From Melioribacteraceae bacterium (GTDB taxonomy: Bacteria > Bacteroidota > Ignavibacteria > Ignavibacteriales > Melioribacteraceae), in the NCBI GenBank assembly GCA_021647785.1, contig JAKIUC010000020.1, forward strand, positions 1-64,000: a DNA stretch of 64,000 bases, in the 5' to 3' direction. The position numbers were made by a program, and so were the translations under genes. The notes under the pieces are model-generated. The model saw only the letters and a program-made list of their open reading frames with translations, searched no databases and was not told the origin of the DNA. How positions within the stretch are numbered: the stretch's first letter is position 1; each line of letters starts with the position of its first letter. Positions 51,464 through 61,042 of the stretch are shown here, one piece after another.

Positions 51464-52882
51464 ATGAAATTCAAAATTCTAATTTTATCGATATTACTTT
51501 CGATTACATTATTTGCTCAGGATATGAGCGACTTGCAGCAGAGTTCGATGTATGCTTTGAATAAAATATCAGTAACAATTGGTGGCGATTTTATTACAAA
51601 TGGTACATTCCCTGCCTCTGCTACTGAGCGAGTTGATGAATTTGTAACACGTATTTATAACCAATATCGTTTGGCATTACTTACAACTACTAAAGATGCC
51701 CAATCATTGGCTCGGTTAAGAAATGAAATTGATGAATATGCTGAGCGAGGAATAGTGCTAAAGCATACTGATGGAACCGACCAGATAATTGATTTACAAA
51801 AGTTTCGCTTAACTGCCAATTATTCTGAGAATCCATACTTATTAAATGGTGATGTTCTCATTTTTCCACAATTAGATTGGCAAAGAAATTTTATTGAAAT
51901 TGAAGGGGCTGTAAATAAACCAACACAATTCCAATTTGTTGAAGGGGATCATCTTTCTGATGCTATTCTGTTTTCACGAGGTATAAATTCTGCTTACGAA
52001 AATATTGACAAAATAGAAATTACTCGTCTTAGTTATGATGGAATGAATGAAGAAATAATTCCTGCTACAATTAAAGAAAATCCAATTCTAAAACGCGGAG
52101 ATAGAATTAGAGTTGTATCTAACGAAACTCAAAAGCGCGATTTTAAAGTTCTTATTGGTGGTGAAGTAAATAAACCCGGATATATTTACATCACGAAAGA
52201 CCAAACTACAATAAAGGAAGTAATAGAAAAAGCTGGTGGTTTTAAAGAAAACGCAGATTTAATAAGTGCAGAATTAATTAGAAGAAATGCACTTACAAAT
52301 AGTGCAAGCGGATCAAATGCTCCATTTCAAAACAGAAGAAGGTCTTTTAATTTAACCGCATTTAATAGGCAAACAGATTTACTGATGATGAACAGAATGG
52401 CAGATATTGAACCTGAAGATTCATTAAGTCTTATAACCGATAACCAACTACGGTTGGCAAAATCGTTAGTTACGGTTGATTTTAAAGAAGTCCTTAATGA
52501 CAATTCTGATAACAGCAAATTTATTGTCAAAGATGGTGATATTATATATATTCCGGAAATTACCGATTTGGTTTATGTTTATGGTCAAGTTATGAACCCT
52601 GGCTTTATTGATTATGTAGAAGGGAATAATTATCAGCATTATATTAGAAAAGCTGGTGGAGTAGGTAATGCAGCTAAGAGTGAGGTATATCTTATTAAAG
52701 GTAAAACCAGAGCATACATTGATATGACAGATGATGATTATCAATACACAATAGAATCGGGTGATTACATTTGGGTGCCCAAAGATATACCACGTACTTT
52801 CGATTTTTACCTTACACGCACAGCACGTATTGCAGCTGTTGTAGCAGCCGTAGCAACAGTTTATTTGGCGTTTAAACCGTAG
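51464..52882 (+). CDS. SLBB-domain polysaccharide export protein
   Basis: A 472-residue periplasmic/outer-membrane protein of the Wza-like export group. It has a signal peptide (cleavage after LFAQ, about 19), then SLBB-type beta-grasp repeats (about 140-215: FIEIEGAVNKPTQFQFVEGD; about 250-290: FKVLIGGEVNKPGYIYITK; about 370-410: VYVYGQVMNPGFIDYVEG) and a C-terminal hydrophobic helix (RIAAVVAAVATVYLAF). It carries surface glycan across the envelope, working with the chain-length regulator that follows 47 bases downstream. Confidence 0.9.
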   Translation: MKFKILILSILLSITLFAQDMSDLQQSSMYALNKISVTIGGDFITNGTFPASATERVDEFVTRIYNQYRLALLTTTKDAQSLARLRNEIDEYAERGIVLKHTDGTDQIIDLQKFRLTANYSENPYLLNGDVLIFPQLDWQRNFIEIEGAVNKPTQFQFVEGDHLSDAILFSRGINSAYENIDKIEITRLSYDGMNEEIIPATIKENPILKRGDRIRVVSNETQKRDFKVLIGGEVNKPGYIYITKDQTTIKEVIEKAGGFKENADLISAELIRRNALTNSASGSNAPFQNRRRSFNLTAFNRQTDLLMMNRMADIEPEDSLSLITDNQLRLAKSLVTVDFKEVLNDNSDNSKFIVKDGDIIYIPEITDLVYVYGQVMNPGFIDYVEGNNYQHYIRKAGGVGNAAKSEVYLIKGKTRAYIDMTDDDYQYTIESGDYIWVPKDIPRTFDFYLTRTARIAAVVAAVATVYLAFKP

Positions 52883-52929
52883 ATTTGAATAGAGGGAGAT
52901 AGTTAAGTTAAATTATTTCACAAAATTAA

Positions 52930-54135
52930 ATGGTTATGAATAAAAAAGAATTTAGATTTTTGGATTTTGTTTTGCTGCTAACAAAGTGGCGTAAAAGTAT
53001 TTTTGTTAATCTTCTACTTGTAGGAATTATTTCACTTGTTGTTAGTCTTCAGCTTGATAAATGGTATAAAGCAACAGCTGTAGTTCTTCCACAAAAGGAT
53101 AGTGGAGTTGGTGGTGGACTTTCATCACTCATGAGTCAACTACCCTTAGCTTCTTTTGGGTTAGGAGGTGGAAGTGGTGATATGATGACTTATATGGCAA
53201 TTTTAAAAAGTAAATCACTTGCAACAGATGTTATCAAGCATTTTGATTTGCAAAGTTTTTACGAACGAGAAACAATGCACCAAACTTATGAAAGTTTTTT
53301 TGGTAATTATAATGTTTCATTTACGGAAGAAGACATGATTGCTATTAGTTTTGAGTATAAAGATTCTGTGAAAGTTGCAGAAATTGTAAACTATATAGTT
53401 GTGAAACTTGATAATATTTCAAATAAATTAAAAGTTGAACGTACTCAACGTAATTTTGATTTAATAGAGAAAAGATATTTTCAAAATTTGCACGAGATTG
53501 ATAGTCTTCAAATAGAATTAGAAATGTTTCAAAATAAATATGGTGTAATTGAATTTTATGAACAGACAAAGGCAATTATTTCATCAATTGCTGATTTAGA
53601 TGCAAAAGTTTTATTAAGAACAGCTGAATTGGAAGCGATTAAGGCGAATTTTGGAGAAAATTCACCACAATACAAATCAACAAAAATTCAATTACAAACA
53701 TTACGAGATCAAGTAAATAAGTTAAAATATCAAAACAAAGAAAAGCTGGATAACCCGTTCTCATCGCTATTTATTCCGCTTGATAAAATTCCCGAACTTG
53801 GAAAAGAATATACTAATATATATACAGGCTTACTTCTTCAGCAGAAACTTCAGGAGTTTTTGTTGCCAGAATATGAACAAACCAAAATGCAATTATTTAA
53901 AACTCAACCAACATTGCAAGTACTTGATTATGCTGTTCCACCTGACTATAAATCAAAGCCCAAAAGAGCATTTGTTGTATTAGGTGCACTTGTTCTAGCA
54001 TTTATTTTGCAACTCTTTATTATTCTTATAGTTGAAAGGTTATCTTATTTGCGTGAATTTAATCCCGAAAAGTATAATGAAATTATTTCAATAAAAAGAA
54101 GTTTTATTCCACAAAGAAACAAAAAACAAGTTTGA
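52930..54135 (+). CDS. Wzz-type chain-length determinant
   Basis: A 401-residue inner-membrane protein: TM1 (about 22-42), a periplasmic region with coiled-coil (RTQRNFDLIEKRYFQNLHEI, about 175-270) and TM2 (about 350-375, FVVLGALVLAFILQLFIILI) preceded by a Pro-rich segment (AVPPDYKSKPKRA), the standard Wzz/GNVR plan. No cytoplasmic kinase domain follows. It sets glycan length. An alternative ATG lies at 52936. Operon with SLBB and polymerase genes. Confidence 0.88.
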   Translation: MVMNKKEFRFLDFVLLLTKWRKSIFVNLLLVGIISLVVSLQLDKWYKATAVVLPQKDSGVGGGLSSLMSQLPLASFGLGGGSGDMMTYMAILKSKSLATDVIKHFDLQSFYERETMHQTYESFFGNYNVSFTEEDMIAISFEYKDSVKVAEIVNYIVVKLDNISNKLKVERTQRNFDLIEKRYFQNLHEIDSLQIELEMFQNKYGVIEFYEQTKAIISSIADLDAKVLLRTAELEAIKANFGENSPQYKSTKIQLQTLRDQVNKLKYQNKEKLDNPFSSLFIPLDKIPELGKEYTNIYTGLLLQQKLQEFLLPEYEQTKMQLFKTQPTLQVLDYAVPPDYKSKPKRAFVVLGALVLAFILQLFIILIVERLSYLREFNPEKYNEIISIKRSFIPQRNKKQV

Positions 54136-54160
54136 TTTCATTTTGAGTTAACTATAATTA

Positions 54161-55570
54161 ATGTACTTTTCCAATCAAAAATATTTTTCTAATTTACAAA
54201 TTCTCATAATTGTGGTTTTTGTAGAACTTTGTATAGCCGGTTTATATTTTATAGATCCTATTTTATCATTATTTCCTATAGCAATTGTATTTTCATTTTT
54301 TTCTGTTTATTATGGTTTTTTTACAGGACCCATTCTATGGGTATATATAATGATTTTTGCTACAGGATTAGACCAAGCAAGTCAAATAGGAGGTGGAGTT
54401 ACATTATTTCATCTTGGTTGGTTTATGGGAATTTTAACTTTAGTTTTTTACCAGCTTATTTATCAAAAAAAAATTAGATATATCTTCCCTTTTACAAAAT
54501 ATTTTATAGCTTTTATTGTTATAATACTCATTTCTCTGACCTATTCTCCAAATTACGCTGAGGGTTTATATGTTGTTTTTCAATCCCTAGCACTTTATGT
54601 GTTTTTTATTCTTGTTGCAAATTTTGTTAATACAAAAGAGCATTTTATTACTATTGCGTTGGTTCTATTAGGTATAAATATCTTCCAAACCTTTCTTCTC
54701 ATATATCAACTAATTTTTGAAAATGTTACGTATTTTGCTGAATCAACAATTGAAAGTGATGGTGGTATAAGAATTTATAGACCTAGTGGAACATTTGAGG
54801 ACCCTAATGTACTTGCATTTTATATGATTCCTGGAATATTTTATTCTGCTAGTCTGATAATGTTTTATTTTAAGAATAAAATGATAAACATTTTACTTGG
54901 TCTTGGAATCGCTATTTCTTTGCTCGGAACAATTCTTACTTTTTCTAGGAGTGGATGGCTATCGTTAATTGCTGGCATTTTTACATTAGCTCTCTTTCAT
55001 GCAAACAGAAAACAAGTTTTTAGCTTTATTATTGGAATTGGGATAATTATTATTCTTATTTTATTAAATAGTGAATATGGTGAGCTTGTTTTTTCAAGAT
55101 TTGCATCAATTTTTGATTTGCTGAAAGACCCATCAACTGCTGTGCGTATTGGATTAATGAAAAGTGGAATAGCAATGTTTTTAGACAATCCTTTTTTTGG
55201 AGTGGGTTACAGAGGTTTCCCGGTTTTGTATGACCTTTATATTGATCCCATTGTTCCACAAGAAGTTCTTTATGTTAAAGAATCTCACACTCTTTGGACT
55301 ACTTTGATTGCTGAACTTAGTATTTGGGGAGTATTAATAGTATTGTTTTGGTTTAGAAGAATATTCAAAGATTTAAGACTAAGACTTAAATCGAATGATA
55401 GTTTAACAAAAGCGATTATTATAGGCTCGTTTGCAACTTTTATTGCATTTAATATGCAGTTTATTTTATATGGACTTTTCCCCCACCTCAATCTGATTTG
55501 GTTAGTTTTTGGTTTAATTTATTGCTTCGAAAATATATCCGAAAAGAGTACTTCTATAAATAACGAATAA
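54161..55570 (+). CDS. O-antigen polymerase/ligase-like membrane protein (Wzy/WaaL type)
   Basis: A 469-residue protein with 10-12 membrane segments and a large external loop. It contains the PF04932-type region around YRPSGTFEDPNVLAFYMIPG (about 205-225) and SRSGWLSLIAGIFTLAL (about 265-280), and the late-loop motif GVGYRGFPVLYD and HTLWTTLIAELSIWG. Sequence alone does not separate polymerase from ligase; the location between Wzz and Wzx favours polymerase. It starts 25 bases after Wzz. Confidence 0.85.
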   Translation: MYFSNQKYFSNLQILIIVVFVELCIAGLYFIDPILSLFPIAIVFSFFSVYYGFFTGPILWVYIMIFATGLDQASQIGGGVTLFHLGWFMGILTLVFYQLIYQKKIRYIFPFTKYFIAFIVIILISLTYSPNYAEGLYVVFQSLALYVFFILVANFVNTKEHFITIALVLLGINIFQTFLLIYQLIFENVTYFAESTIESDGGIRIYRPSGTFEDPNVLAFYMIPGIFYSASLIMFYFKNKMINILLGLGIAISLLGTILTFSRSGWLSLIAGIFTLALFHANRKQVFSFIIGIGIIIILILLNSEYGELVFSRFASIFDLLKDPSTAVRIGLMKSGIAMFLDNPFFGVGYRGFPVLYDLYIDPIVPQEVLYVKESHTLWTTLIAELSIWGVLIVLFWFRRIFKDLRLRLKSNDSLTKAIIIGSFATFIAFNMQFILYGLFPHLNLIWLVFGLIYCFENISEKSTSINNE

Positions 55571-55710
55571 TTGTAAACACTGACGGTTTAATGAAAGGGT
55601 TCTTAGCAGTAATGGTATTAATTTATAGTGTTTTTGTCAGCAATTTAAAAAAACTGATTTTGTATAAAAAAAATCGTTGAGTAGCAGCCAATAAATAAAA
55701 TGCTCTTTAC

Positions 55711-56817
55711 CTAAAAGAATATAAAATTATATCGAATTTCATCAGGTACAATATCCAAACTTATTGTATTGTTTTCAAACCAAAGTGTATCAATATTATT
55801 AATTGCAGGTTCAACAATTGCATAATTAAATTGCCTATTAATATTTACTGATAATTCTACAGAAAGTGGCTGATTATAAGTTTTATTATCTAAAAAATAA
55901 TCTATAAAACGTATTTCATAAGCAATCGCTTTTTTTGTTTCCCAAAGTTTTGCATACGTCATTTCAAAGTTGTTCCGTTCCATAATATAGAGTCCAATAT
56001 TATCCATATTATCAGACCAAAAATCAAGTTCCACCATCAGGTCCAAATCTTTACGCCATTCTTCTATTGGATAATAACCCCATTTTCCTGGAAGATTAAT
56101 AGCATGATACATTAAAATAACCCATGAACCATTCTGTTTTGCTTTGTTAAGTATTGGAGATAGTTCTGAATGATTGTTAATATAATAGTCCTTGCTCGTA
56201 TCACTAGACATTACCACTGATGGGAGGTAATACCAGTTCTCAGGTTGAGAAATATTGTTAGGACAGATATAAAATTCTTCTTCATTTGGTGTAAAACCCC
56301 GTGCCATAATCCACCCTGCAGATCTATTTGCTTTTTGAGTTCTATCTAACCAACCAGAACTATGGGGGTATGCATAAGCTTTTGGTCTTAATCCCCAATC
56401 TAGCATAAGATTGTAGTTGGTAAGGAAACTCACATATGCAGAATCATAACTCAAAGTATCGTGTGCATAATGTTTATGTCCATGTCCAAAAAAATGGATA
56501 CCCGTGTTATAAACAGAATCACTCATATAAGGTAATATTGATAAGCCATAAGGATTCTCATAATTAACAGATACCATTTCAAAATCCATTTTTAACCCTC
56601 TATCTAAAACCTCATTTGTAGAAAATGGTAAATCAGGTAACCAGCCGCCGTCATAAGTTATTGAAATTGCAGACTCTTTGCCATGAAACCATTTTTTTAC
56701 TGTGGCTTTAATTTCATCCTTTTTAGTATTCTGAACAAAATAATTATTTTCTGTGCAGGAAATAAAAGATAAAGAAAATACTACAATAGCTATTGTAGAA
56801 ATGTATTTAATAAACAT
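55711..56817 (-). CDS. Polysaccharide deacetylase-like lipoprotein (NodB homology)
   Basis: A 368-residue exported protein with a lipobox at LSFISC (Cys21). The NodB-like fold is indicated by SAISITYDGGWLPD (catalytic Asp segment, normally TFDDG), HFFGHGHKHYAHDTLSYDSA (metal-binding His pair) and RPKAYAYPHSSGWLDRT. The second Asp of the standard DD pair is Gly here, so activity may differ. A C-terminal beta domain follows. It lies on the minus strand at the downstream end of the Wzx operon (27 bases gap). Confidence 0.82.
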   Translation of the reverse strand: MFIKYISTIAIVVFSLSFISCTENNYFVQNTKKDEIKATVKKWFHGKESAISITYDGGWLPDLPFSTNEVLDRGLKMDFEMVSVNYENPYGLSILPYMSDSVYNTGIHFFGHGHKHYAHDTLSYDSAYVSFLTNYNLMLDWGLRPKAYAYPHSSGWLDRTQKANRSAGWIMARGFTPNEEEFYICPNNISQPENWYYLPSVVMSSDTSKDYYINNHSELSPILNKAKQNGSWVILMYHAINLPGKWGYYPIEEWRKDLDLMVELDFWSDNMDNIGLYIMERNNFEMTYAKLWETKKAIAYEIRFIDYFLDNKTYNQPLSVELSVNINRQFNYAIVEPAINNIDTLWFENNTISLDIVPDEIRYNFIFF

Positions 56818-56844
56818 TGTTATCCAAATATTTTGTTATTTAAT

Positions 56845-58134
56845 CTAATCAATAATTTTAATTGCTTTAGGAAATATAATAAAAGAGTAGAATAAATAAT
56901 ATAGAATTGCACTTCCAACCACTCCAATTGCAACTCCTAAAATTCCATAATAATTTAATAATAGATATTGAATAGAAAAATTAATTGCTAAATATAAAAT
57001 TGACCCCCACATATTATAATTTATTTTACCTAACCCAAAAACAGCTGCACTTTTAAATTGAACTAAAGCATAAAAAAACCATCTAATTGTAAGAATATGA
57101 ATAAAAACAATAGATGAATCATATTTATTCTGAAAAATAAATTTTATTGAAGGAGAGATTGCAATATTTATAGTTATTAGTAAAAACAATCCAAAATAAA
57201 CATATAGTCTAAAATATCGTTTGAAAACTTGCAAAAATTTAATAATATCGGACGATTTTTCAGAGAAATGTGGGATTGATATTTTCTGAACTGTATCACT
57301 AATTATTTGTAAGAATAGAATCACATTAATAGCAAAACTATACATACCAATTGCTTCTCTATCAATAATTAGAAAATTAATAATGAAAATATCTAAATAA
57401 CGAGTAAAAGTACTAATTAAATTTGCCCCAAACGCATATTTTGAATAATACGAATGGTTTTTAAATTTATTAATCAAATTTTTGAAATTACTGGCAACTA
57501 ATAAATCATTGAAATTATAACGAATTAATATTGCTGAAGTAACTAAATATCCGATTAGGATTGCATATATAAATCCTGATATATTATAAAAATATGTTAG
57601 TATAATAATAAGCGAAAAGGCAAAAAGCTTAGTGTATGCTTGTAATTTGGATAATAGTGAGAATTTTTTAAGAGCTTGTAAATAATTGAAATTTAATGTA
57701 TTAAAAGCTAATGGTAATATTGCAAGTAAGAATATTGGAAACCAACTAATAATAAAAACATCTTTTGAAACTACATCAAAATTACTTACTACATAAACTA
57801 TAGCATAAGTAACCAAAGCAGTTCCAATTGTGAAAAAAGCAGCAGATTTATAAAATAGCTGTTTTGTTTTAATGCTGTATGTTTCAGAACAAAGTTTTAA
57901 TACAGAGGATTCGAAACCAAAATTTGCAAAAAGAACAGCAATAGCTACATAGGTTTGGAGAATTTTAATTTGCCCTATTTGAGTTGGTGTTAATATCCAG
58001 GCAACAATTAATTGTGAACCAAAGGCAAAAAAGTTAATGAAAAAATTTGCAGAAAGAAGATGAAAAAATCCTTTCTCTTTTACATTTTCAAAAAGGAGAA
58101 GAATTTTTTCCTTTATGTCTTTTGATTGACTCAA
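56845..58134 (-). CDS. Wzx-type oligosaccharide flippase
   Basis: A 429-residue integral membrane protein with about 12 hydrophobic segments, in the polysaccharide-synthase/MATE-like family (FFAFGSQLIVAWILTPTQIG near the N-terminus, GVVGSAILYYLFY near the end). It moves lipid-linked glycan across the inner membrane. It starts with TTG, whose TTGA overlaps the stop codon of the upstream glycosyltransferase, so the two are translationally coupled. Confidence 0.88.
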   Translation of the reverse strand: MSQSKDIKEKILLLFENVKEKGFFHLLSANFFINFFAFGSQLIVAWILTPTQIGQIKILQTYVAIAVLFANFGFESSVLKLCSETYSIKTKQLFYKSAAFFTIGTALVTYAIVYVVSNFDVVSKDVFIISWFPIFLLAILPLAFNTLNFNYLQALKKFSLLSKLQAYTKLFAFSLIIILTYFYNISGFIYAILIGYLVTSAILIRYNFNDLLVASNFKNLINKFKNHSYYSKYAFGANLISTFTRYLDIFIINFLIIDREAIGMYSFAINVILFLQIISDTVQKISIPHFSEKSSDIIKFLQVFKRYFRLYVYFGLFLLITINIAISPSIKFIFQNKYDSSIVFIHILTIRWFFYALVQFKSAAVFGLGKINYNMWGSILYLAINFSIQYLLLNYYGILGVAIGVVGSAILYYLFYSFIIFPKAIKIID

Positions 58135-59273
58135 GAGTTATCACCAAATATACTAATCCAATTACTAATGGTTTTTTCCCAACTACTAAGTTCCCAAATT
58201 TTATTGGGGTTTAATTTACATTTCTCTTTCTCTAGTTCAAAATTATCAATAGTTTTAGGTAGTTTACTTTTTAGTTCAGAAAAATTATTAATTTCAAGAA
58301 AGTTTGTTCCTACATCTTTAAAAGCTTGGTAAGGTAACCAGCTACCAGTAATTACAATGTTTTCTGAATATAGGTGTTCCTGCATTGAACCTGAAAATTG
58401 ATCATGTGTTTGAAGTTGTATCATTACATCTGTAGCAAGTCGTAAATATGCTACTTCATTATTTGAGAGGAAAGAATCTAAAATTATAAAATTGAAATTG
58501 TATTTATTTAATTCATCTCGCAATTTTTCGGTATATTTTTTGCGGTTTCCAAATCCATAAGTCATTGGAAAAACAAGAAGATAATTACTTGGTAGCTTCT
58601 CTAAAACTTGCTTTAACTCATTAATTATTCTAAAATGCTGCTGAATTTTGTTAGCATTATAGCCAATTGTAATTACAAATTTATTAAAAATACCCAGTTT
58701 TGCTTTTGCTTCATTTCCACTCATGTTTTTTCTTAGTACTCTCAAACTATTAAGAGGTGCTAATCCGAAACGAGCTATTCTGAACTTACTCTTTGCAGTT
58801 CCAAATCTATCTATTATTTTTTGACTAAAAGTAGAATTTGCTGTTGTAACTAAATCAGCATTATTAACTATTTTTTTTAGTTGAGCTTTTTGCCAAAAAT
58901 TAACTTTATTAAAATCACTTCCCCAAAAGGTAATAGTAAATTTTTTTCCTTTGTTTTTAATTTCCTTAATTATAAGTGAGTAAAAATAGTAAACAAATTG
59001 AATTGAAACGACATCATACTTTGGAAGTTGATTTATAAGGTCTCTTAAGTTTGAAATGAAATATATGTTTTTTAAATAAGGGATTTTTTCTAATGAAATG
59101 AAATTGTTTCCTAAGTTAAAAATCTCATCAAAACTTTCTGAGGAAATTTTAGAATTAAATCTGTAAGGAATGGCAATAATATCTATTTTAATGCTATCAT
59201 TAGTCTTTTTCAACTCGGAACAAAGATGTTGAATTAAAGGTGATGCAGGATTTCCTAAAAATAGTATTTTCAT
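58131..59273 (-). CDS. Glycosyltransferase, GT-B type
   Basis: A 380-residue cytoplasmic protein with N-terminal MKILFLGNPASPLIQHL, FTITFWGSDFNKVNFWQ (donor/acceptor cleft), ITIGYNANKIQQHF (the start of the second Rossmann domain) and MIQLQTHDQFSGSMQEHLYS (C-terminal nucleotide-binding loop). The family assignment within GT-B is uncertain; it is not classic GT4 because the E-x7-E motif is not clear. It acts in building the repeat unit that the adjacent Wzx flips. Confidence 0.78.
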   Translation of the reverse strand: MKILFLGNPASPLIQHLCSELKKTNDSIKIDIIAIPYRFNSKISSESFDEIFNLGNNFISLEKIPYLKNIYFISNLRDLINQLPKYDVVSIQFVYYFYSLIIKEIKNKGKKFTITFWGSDFNKVNFWQKAQLKKIVNNADLVTTANSTFSQKIIDRFGTAKSKFRIARFGLAPLNSLRVLRKNMSGNEAKAKLGIFNKFVITIGYNANKIQQHFRIINELKQVLEKLPSNYLLVFPMTYGFGNRKKYTEKLRDELNKYNFNFIILDSFLSNNEVAYLRLATDVMIQLQTHDQFSGSMQEHLYSENIVITGSWLPYQAFKDVGTNFLEINNFSELKSKLPKTIDNFELEKEKCKLNPNKIWELSSWEKTISNWISIFGDNS

Positions 59274-59314
59274 TTATAATTTAATATTCGTGTATGAGAA
59301 ATCTCTTTGAGTAT

Positions 59315-60400
59315 CTATATTTTAGGAATATCCATTTTTGAAGCATTCCAATATTTAGTCCATTCACCAATATCTAACCAAGATTTAGAATTTATTGGAA
59401 AGACACCAACTTTGCCATTTCTATTAATTATTTTGGTGATTAAATCTGTAATGTGAAAAAAAGTGTTTAAAGGAATCTCATTTAATAAATGGGGCTCAAG
59501 AATATATACACCAGTATTTATCATATGAGTTAGTTCTGGTTTCTCTTTTAACTTTAATAACTTTCCATTTTTACCAGTTTCTAAAACTCCGTAAGGAATA
59601 TCGTAATGCTTTAGAGAGCCGATGATAGTCAACTCGTTCTTATTCTCTTTGTGATATTTATAAACTTCACTTAAATCTTGCTCAATAATTATATCACAAT
59701 TTGATACAAAAAAAGTATTTTTAATTTTATTTTTTAATAAAGATAGACTTCCTGCTGTCCCGAGTGGTTTATCTTCTTTTATATATTTAATCGAATAGTT
59801 TGATGAAATATTATTATCTATATAATATTTGAGCATTTTAAACTTATAATTCACAGTTAAATAAAACTCAGTTGAGCCAATGGAATTAAATTTATCCATT
59901 ATAACCTCAATAATTGGTTTTTCACCAATAGGGAATAGGGGTTTAGGAATTATATTAGTAAAGGGTCGCATCCTTTTACCTTCGCCACCAGCCATAATAA
60001 CAACAGGGCATTTTAATTTTAAAGAGGCAGGTTTTTGTATTTCTTCTTCAAATAACTCTTCCCAAAAAACAATATTACTTAATTCGCCACTTTTATTTAG
60101 AATAGGCATAAACTCAATTCTAAATTCGAGCATAGTTTCTTTTATTCTCTTTTCAGAATCACTAATAGAGCAAACTCTTAGATTTTTTCTTAAAATGTTT
60201 TTTACTTTTTCATGCAACTCAACATTTTTTATTATTGCTCTTTGAATATCACCTATACTTAATAAGCTTTTGTAACTATTATTTTCAAGAACAAGTAGTA
60301 ATTTTTTATCCAACTTATCCATTAGCTTAAGTGCATCTCTTAAAGTTGCATCTTGATCTATTACTCTACCATTAATTTTATTTAATATTTTTTCTAACAT
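59315..60400 (-). CDS. CBS-domain nucleotidyltransferase, PtmE-like (sugar-1-phosphate)
   Basis: A 361-residue fusion: two CBS motifs at about 5-115 (DATLRDALKLMDKL; LRVCSISDSEKRIKE) and a nucleotidyltransferase at about 130-361 with MAGGEGKRMRPFTNIIPKPL (GxGxRxxPxTxxxPKPL), FFVSNCDIII and KEKPELTHMINTGVYI. This arrangement is that of Campylobacter PtmE, which makes GDP-glucosamine for legionaminic acid. Other PtmE-like proteins with the same plan serve other sugars. It is two bases from the upstream NeuD-type gene. Confidence 0.86.
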   Translation of the reverse strand: MLEKILNKINGRVIDQDATLRDALKLMDKLDKKLLLVLENNSYKSLLSIGDIQRAIIKNVELHEKVKNILRKNLRVCSISDSEKRIKETMLEFRIEFMPILNKSGELSNIVFWEELFEEEIQKPASLKLKCPVVIMAGGEGKRMRPFTNIIPKPLFPIGEKPIIEVIMDKFNSIGSTEFYLTVNYKFKMLKYYIDNNISSNYSIKYIKEDKPLGTAGSLSLLKNKIKNTFFVSNCDIIIEQDLSEVYKYHKENKNELTIIGSLKHYDIPYGVLETGKNGKLLKLKEKPELTHMINTGVYILEPHLLNEIPLNTFFHITDLITKIINRNGKVGVFPINSKSWLDIGEWTKYWNASKMDIPKI

Positions 60401-60401
60401 A

Positions 60402-61034
60402 TTATTTATACTTTTTTACTGGATTTCCGACATATAAACCTGATTGAGAGATGTTTTTTCTAACCAAACTACCTGCCCCAATTATACAATTTTCTGAAAC
60501 AGAGACAGAGTTTGCAACTGTGCTTCCAGCACCAATAAATGTATTACTTTCTATAACGACTTCTCCACTAAGTGTAACCCCAGGAGCAATGTGAACAAAA
60601 TTTCCAATTTTACAATCATGTTCTATTATTGATGATGTATTAATAATAGAGTAGCTCCCAATATTTGAACAAGTATTTATAGCTACATTATCCATTACAA
60701 TTGTTCCATTCCCAATATTTACAGATTCGTTAATAGTTGCATTTGGGGAAATTATTGTAGGAAATATAAAACCAGCATTCATATATTTTGAAACTAAGTT
60801 TTTTCTTAATTCATGTGTTTTAATTTGACCAATTCCTAAAGCAATATTATTAGTGGAGGTATTCGAGTACTTTTCAATTACAAAATCATCATTGCCTATA
60901 TTATTGATTCCAAGAATTGGTTCGGAACTCTCTATTTCTGTGAATCCTAAGATATTATAGTTCCCAAGTTTTTTCAAAATAGAGATTACTACTTTTGCAT
61001 GACCCCCACCACCAATTACAATTATATTTTCCAT
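60402..61034 (-). CDS. NeuD/PglD-type sugar O- or N-acyltransferase
   Basis: A 210-residue acetyltransferase: N-terminal Rossmann-like part (IIVIGGGGHAKVVISIL), then a left-handed beta-helix of hexapeptide repeats (about 95-200: VNIGNGTIVMDNVAIN, GNFVHIAPGVTLSGEVVI) with the catalytic His in IIEHDCKIG. PglD and LegH-like members N-acetylate UDP-4-amino sugars; NeuD members O-acetylate sialic acid. Next to a LegC-type aminotransferase, the first role is more likely. Confidence 0.88.
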   Translation of the reverse strand: MENIIVIGGGGHAKVVISILKKLGNYNILGFTEIESSEPILGINNIGNDDFVIEKYSNTSTNNIALGIGQIKTHELRKNLVSKYMNAGFIFPTIISPNATINESVNIGNGTIVMDNVAINTCSNIGSYSIINTSSIIEHDCKIGNFVHIAPGVTLSGEVVIESNTFIGAGSTVANSVSVSENCIIGAGSLVRKNISQSGLYVGNPVKKYK

Positions 61035-61042
61035 AGCTAATT

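Noticed and set aside
55571-55710. Possible terminator or regulatory RNA between Wzy and the deacetylase gene
   Set aside because: No stable stem with a T-run and no conserved structure could be recognised.
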